Part shown: positions 43,301 to 45,024 of the stretch, one piece after another
Layout: each line of letters starts with the position of its first letter
Position numbering within the stretch: the stretch's first letter is position 1
From: Lachnoclostridium sp. An14
Lineage (GTDB): Bacteria; Bacillota; Clostridia; Lachnospirales; Lachnospiraceae
DNA: 45,024 nucleotides
Assembly: GCF_002160755.1 (NCBI RefSeq)
Contig: NZ_NFLE01000033.1
Location: 1-45,024 of the forward strand
Reading direction: 5' to 3'
The notes under the pieces: model-generated
Database searches by the model: none
Told to the model about the DNA's origin: nothing
What the model saw: only the letters and a program-made list of their open reading frames with translations
Position numbers and translations under genes: made by a program

Positions 43301-43546
43301 TTACTCTGATTGTCTTATTTCGTCCTGAAACTTACGGATCAGAAACTCTCCATCAACGGAAGTCAGTTGTCGATACCACGAACTTCTAAAAAACTTCTCT
43401 AGCTGTAATGCTTCATCTATTGCTGCCTTGCTCTTGGGATTGCGCTTTACCTTTTTAAGTGCGGCTCTGTAATCAGCAACCGCATTCAGAATAATCGCAT
43501 TCGCAAGTCTTTCATATGGATCATCTATTTGATTCTTACCTGCCAT
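43301..43546 (-). CDS. Small phage protein of unknown function
   Basis: The 81-residue helical, basic protein (DDPYERLANAIILNAVADYR) occurs between the helicase and the DUF1492 gene. Its start overlaps the helicase stop by 11 bases and has a GAGGG site. I do not recognise a characterised family. Confidence 0.65.
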   Translation of the reverse strand: MAGKNQIDDPYERLANAIILNAVADYRAALKKVKRNPKSKAAIDEALQLEKFFRSSWYRQLTSVDGEFLIRKFQDEIRQSE

Positions 43547-44847
43547 GTGTCACCCTCGCCTTTACTGCTGCAATCAATCTGTTTTGTGTCATATCCTTAT
43601 TTTTCAAACCCTTCATAACATCTTTATCTATTGTTCCAGCAGTAATGATATGCTGAACCACCACAGTCCCCGCAGTCTGTCCCTGTCTCCAAAGTCTTGC
43701 CACCGTCTGCTGATATAGCTCTAAACTCCAGGTCAGCCCAAACCATATCAATGTATTTCCACCTGATTGCAAATTCAAACCATGCCCGGCAGAAGTCGGA
43801 TGTATTAACGCCACCGGCAGTTCCCCACGATTCCATTTTCTAATGCTTTCCTCAGAATCCAGCTTTTCAAAAGGAATCTTTTTCTCAGTAAGCCTTCGCA
43901 TAATCCTTGCTAAATCATGTTTGAACCAGTAAGCTACCATCACAGGTCTGCCATTTGCTGCTTCGATCATGTCTTCTAAAGCATCCAGCTTCTGATCATG
44001 AATTACAATTTCTTCACCATCATCAGAATATACAGCGCCATTTGCCATCTGAAGAAGTTTACCTGAAAGAGCTGCTGCATTTGCTGCTGTAATCTCTCCC
44101 TTTTTCAAAGGAACAAATAAATTCTTTTCCATATCTGCATAAAGCTTCGCTTCCTCATCATTCATATAAACCGTATATTCATTACTGATAAGCTCCGGCA
44201 TCTGAAGATGATCCAAGGCTTTCATGGAAATCGTGATATCGGAAATCTTCTCATAAATCTGTTCTTCAGCTCCACTTCTTAGCTTATAAGAATAAACAAT
44301 CGGACCATTCATCCTGTCCGGCACAAAATAATTCACACGATACTGACTGATAAATCTACCAAGTCGTTCTCCCATATCCAGACATTTGAATTCTGCAAAC
44401 AGATCCATCAAACCATTGCTGGAAGGTGTACCAGTCAATCCGATTACCCTTTTCACCTTTGGTCGAATCTTCATAAACGCCTTAAAACGTTTACTGTTCC
44501 AATTCTTAAAGCTTGATAATTCATCCAACACTACCATATCCCAGAAGAAATTCGCTCCACTTTGTTCAATTAACCACTGCAGATTTTCACGATTAATAAT
44601 GTAAATATCTGCATCCGCTTCCAGAGCCTTTTTCTCTCTGTAGCAGAGCCAAGAACAATGGAATATCTTAAGTGTTTCAGATGATCCCACTTATGAATCT
44701 CATCACTCCAGGTATTTCTTGCTACTCTCAGTGGCGCTACCACCAGAACCTTACTCACATCAAAGCTGTCATATACAAGCTGCTCAATGGCTGTCAATGT
44801 AATACTGGTCTTACCACACGACAAACGCATGAATGTGTTCTTCAACC
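43536..44847 (-). pseudogene. SNF2-type phage helicase, 5'-truncated and frameshifted
   Basis: Two frames make one protein. The upstream frame has CGKTSITLTAI (Walker A) and VLVVAPLRVARNTW (motif Ia). The downstream frame has DADIYIINRENLQWL, VVLDELSSFKN (DEAD-like box), GLTGTPSSN and the C-terminal motifs GHGLNLQSG and LWRQGQT. They join at an A5 run on the minus strand (44629-44633) where one base is missing. The sequence before the Walker A lacks the N terminus and reaches a stop next to a transposase end at 44871. Both lesions indicate a dead gene. Confidence 0.82.
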
Positions 44848-44870
44848 AAACCCCGTTTTCATCCCCAATT

Positions 44871-45024
44871 TTACAGATTTATGATCTGCTCCAAATGTTT
44901 TTCGAGGTTTGTTCCGATTGCATACCGTTTCTTTTTCAGGCTTAATGGTTTATTCCCTACCTCTATCATTTTTAAGATACTTATTGATAACTTCCTCATG
45001 ATATTTAGATTGTACGATGCCTGC
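44871..45024 (-). mobile_element. 3' end of a DDE transposase (ISAs1-like), runs off right edge
   Basis: The minus strand reads QASYNLNIMRKLSISILKMI, continues with LSLKKKRYAIGTN, and stops at 44871. The NLNIMRKL...SLKKKR pattern is that of the C-terminal end of IS transposases of the ISAs1/DDE type; the exact family is uncertain. It lies directly upstream of the truncated helicase and probably cut it. Confidence 0.55.

Larger units (their letters stand above)
31296..45024 (-). mobile_element. Decayed cos-type HK97-like siphoprophage remnant (runs off right edge)
   Basis: The genes are collinear on the minus strand: helicase, DUF1492 regulator, HNH, small and large terminase, portal, protease, capsid, connectors, major tail, then a recombinase fragment. 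The DNA is distinctly more AT-rich than the housekeeping region. Tail tape-measure, fibre, holin and lysin genes are absent, and helicase, capsid and recombinase are damaged. The element is not expected to produce virions. The right boundary is beyond the window. Confidence 0.9.

Noticed and set aside
1-45024. CRISPR array or cas genes
   Set aside because: No regularly spaced direct repeats with unique spacers were seen; the repeats present are dispersed hairpin elements or promoter duplications.

Overview
The window looks like chromosome from a GC-rich gut-type Clostridia (most likely Lachnospiraceae). The reasons are the Firmicutes-style gene neighbourhoods (ispD-tsaD-rnz, prfB-secA-hpf, tsaE-tsaB-rimI), strong AGGAGG ribosome binding sites, TTGACA-17-TATAAT promoters and the gene families present. 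This assignment comes from reading, not from a search. From about 31 kb to the right end the sequence becomes AT-rich and is a decayed prophage.

Layout. 1-560: two tRNA-Ser genes on the minus strand with their promoter, then tandem minus-strand promoters and a leader that probably belong to an rRNA or tRNA operon beyond the left edge. 665-8608: housekeeping genes on the minus strand: tex, a YcxB-like membrane protein, tsaE-tsaB-rimI, a small Cys4 protein, and rnz-tsaD-ispD. Three t6A tRNA-modification proteins, an RNase Z and two tRNA genes therefore lie close together. 8.8-15.4 kb: two small membrane proteins, an ACT-domain protein, prfB (autoregulatory +1 frameshift, here at a UAA codon), secA and hpf. 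The secA-hpf gap holds a cluster of DnaA boxes. 15.5-17.9 kb: a P1B-type ATPase with an atypical Cys-Ala-Leu membrane motif and a PacL-like small partner. 18.6-25.8 kb: an SH3/NlpC-P60 cell-wall hydrolase, trxB, an SDR reductase, a Crp/Fnr regulator converging on an MFS exporter, a PARG-like ADP-ribose hydrolase behind a 189-bp folded element, and a DUF554 membrane protein. 26.2-27.5 kb: a MerR regulator and a low-molecular-weight tyrosine phosphatase.

27.6-30.7 kb is a patch of foreign remnants: a cut-short DUF3795 gene, a conjugative-transposon-type HTH protein and sigma factor, and an AraC regulator convergent with a zinc alcohol dehydrogenase that lacks its structural-zinc loop. 31.3-45.0 kb is a cos-type HK97-like siphophage remnant, all on the minus strand. 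From upstream to downstream it has a SNF2 helicase (frameshifted and cut at its 5' side next to a transposase end), a small ORF, a DUF1492 regulator, HNH, small and large terminase, portal, ClpP-like protease, capsid (with an internal amber codon), connector genes and the major tail protein. It then passes directly into the C-terminal half of a serine recombinase, so the tail and lysis modules are gone.

The best candidate for an undescribed system is a three-gene cassette inside the prophage, between HNH/cos and the small terminase: XRE repressor, ImmA/IrrE-type metallopeptidase and PIN-like nuclease. It has its own consensus promoter and repeated operator-like sites, and its segment is bracketed by near-identical hairpins. 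Two families of folded repeats (about 140 bp and 189 bp) are scattered in the chromosomal intergenic regions.
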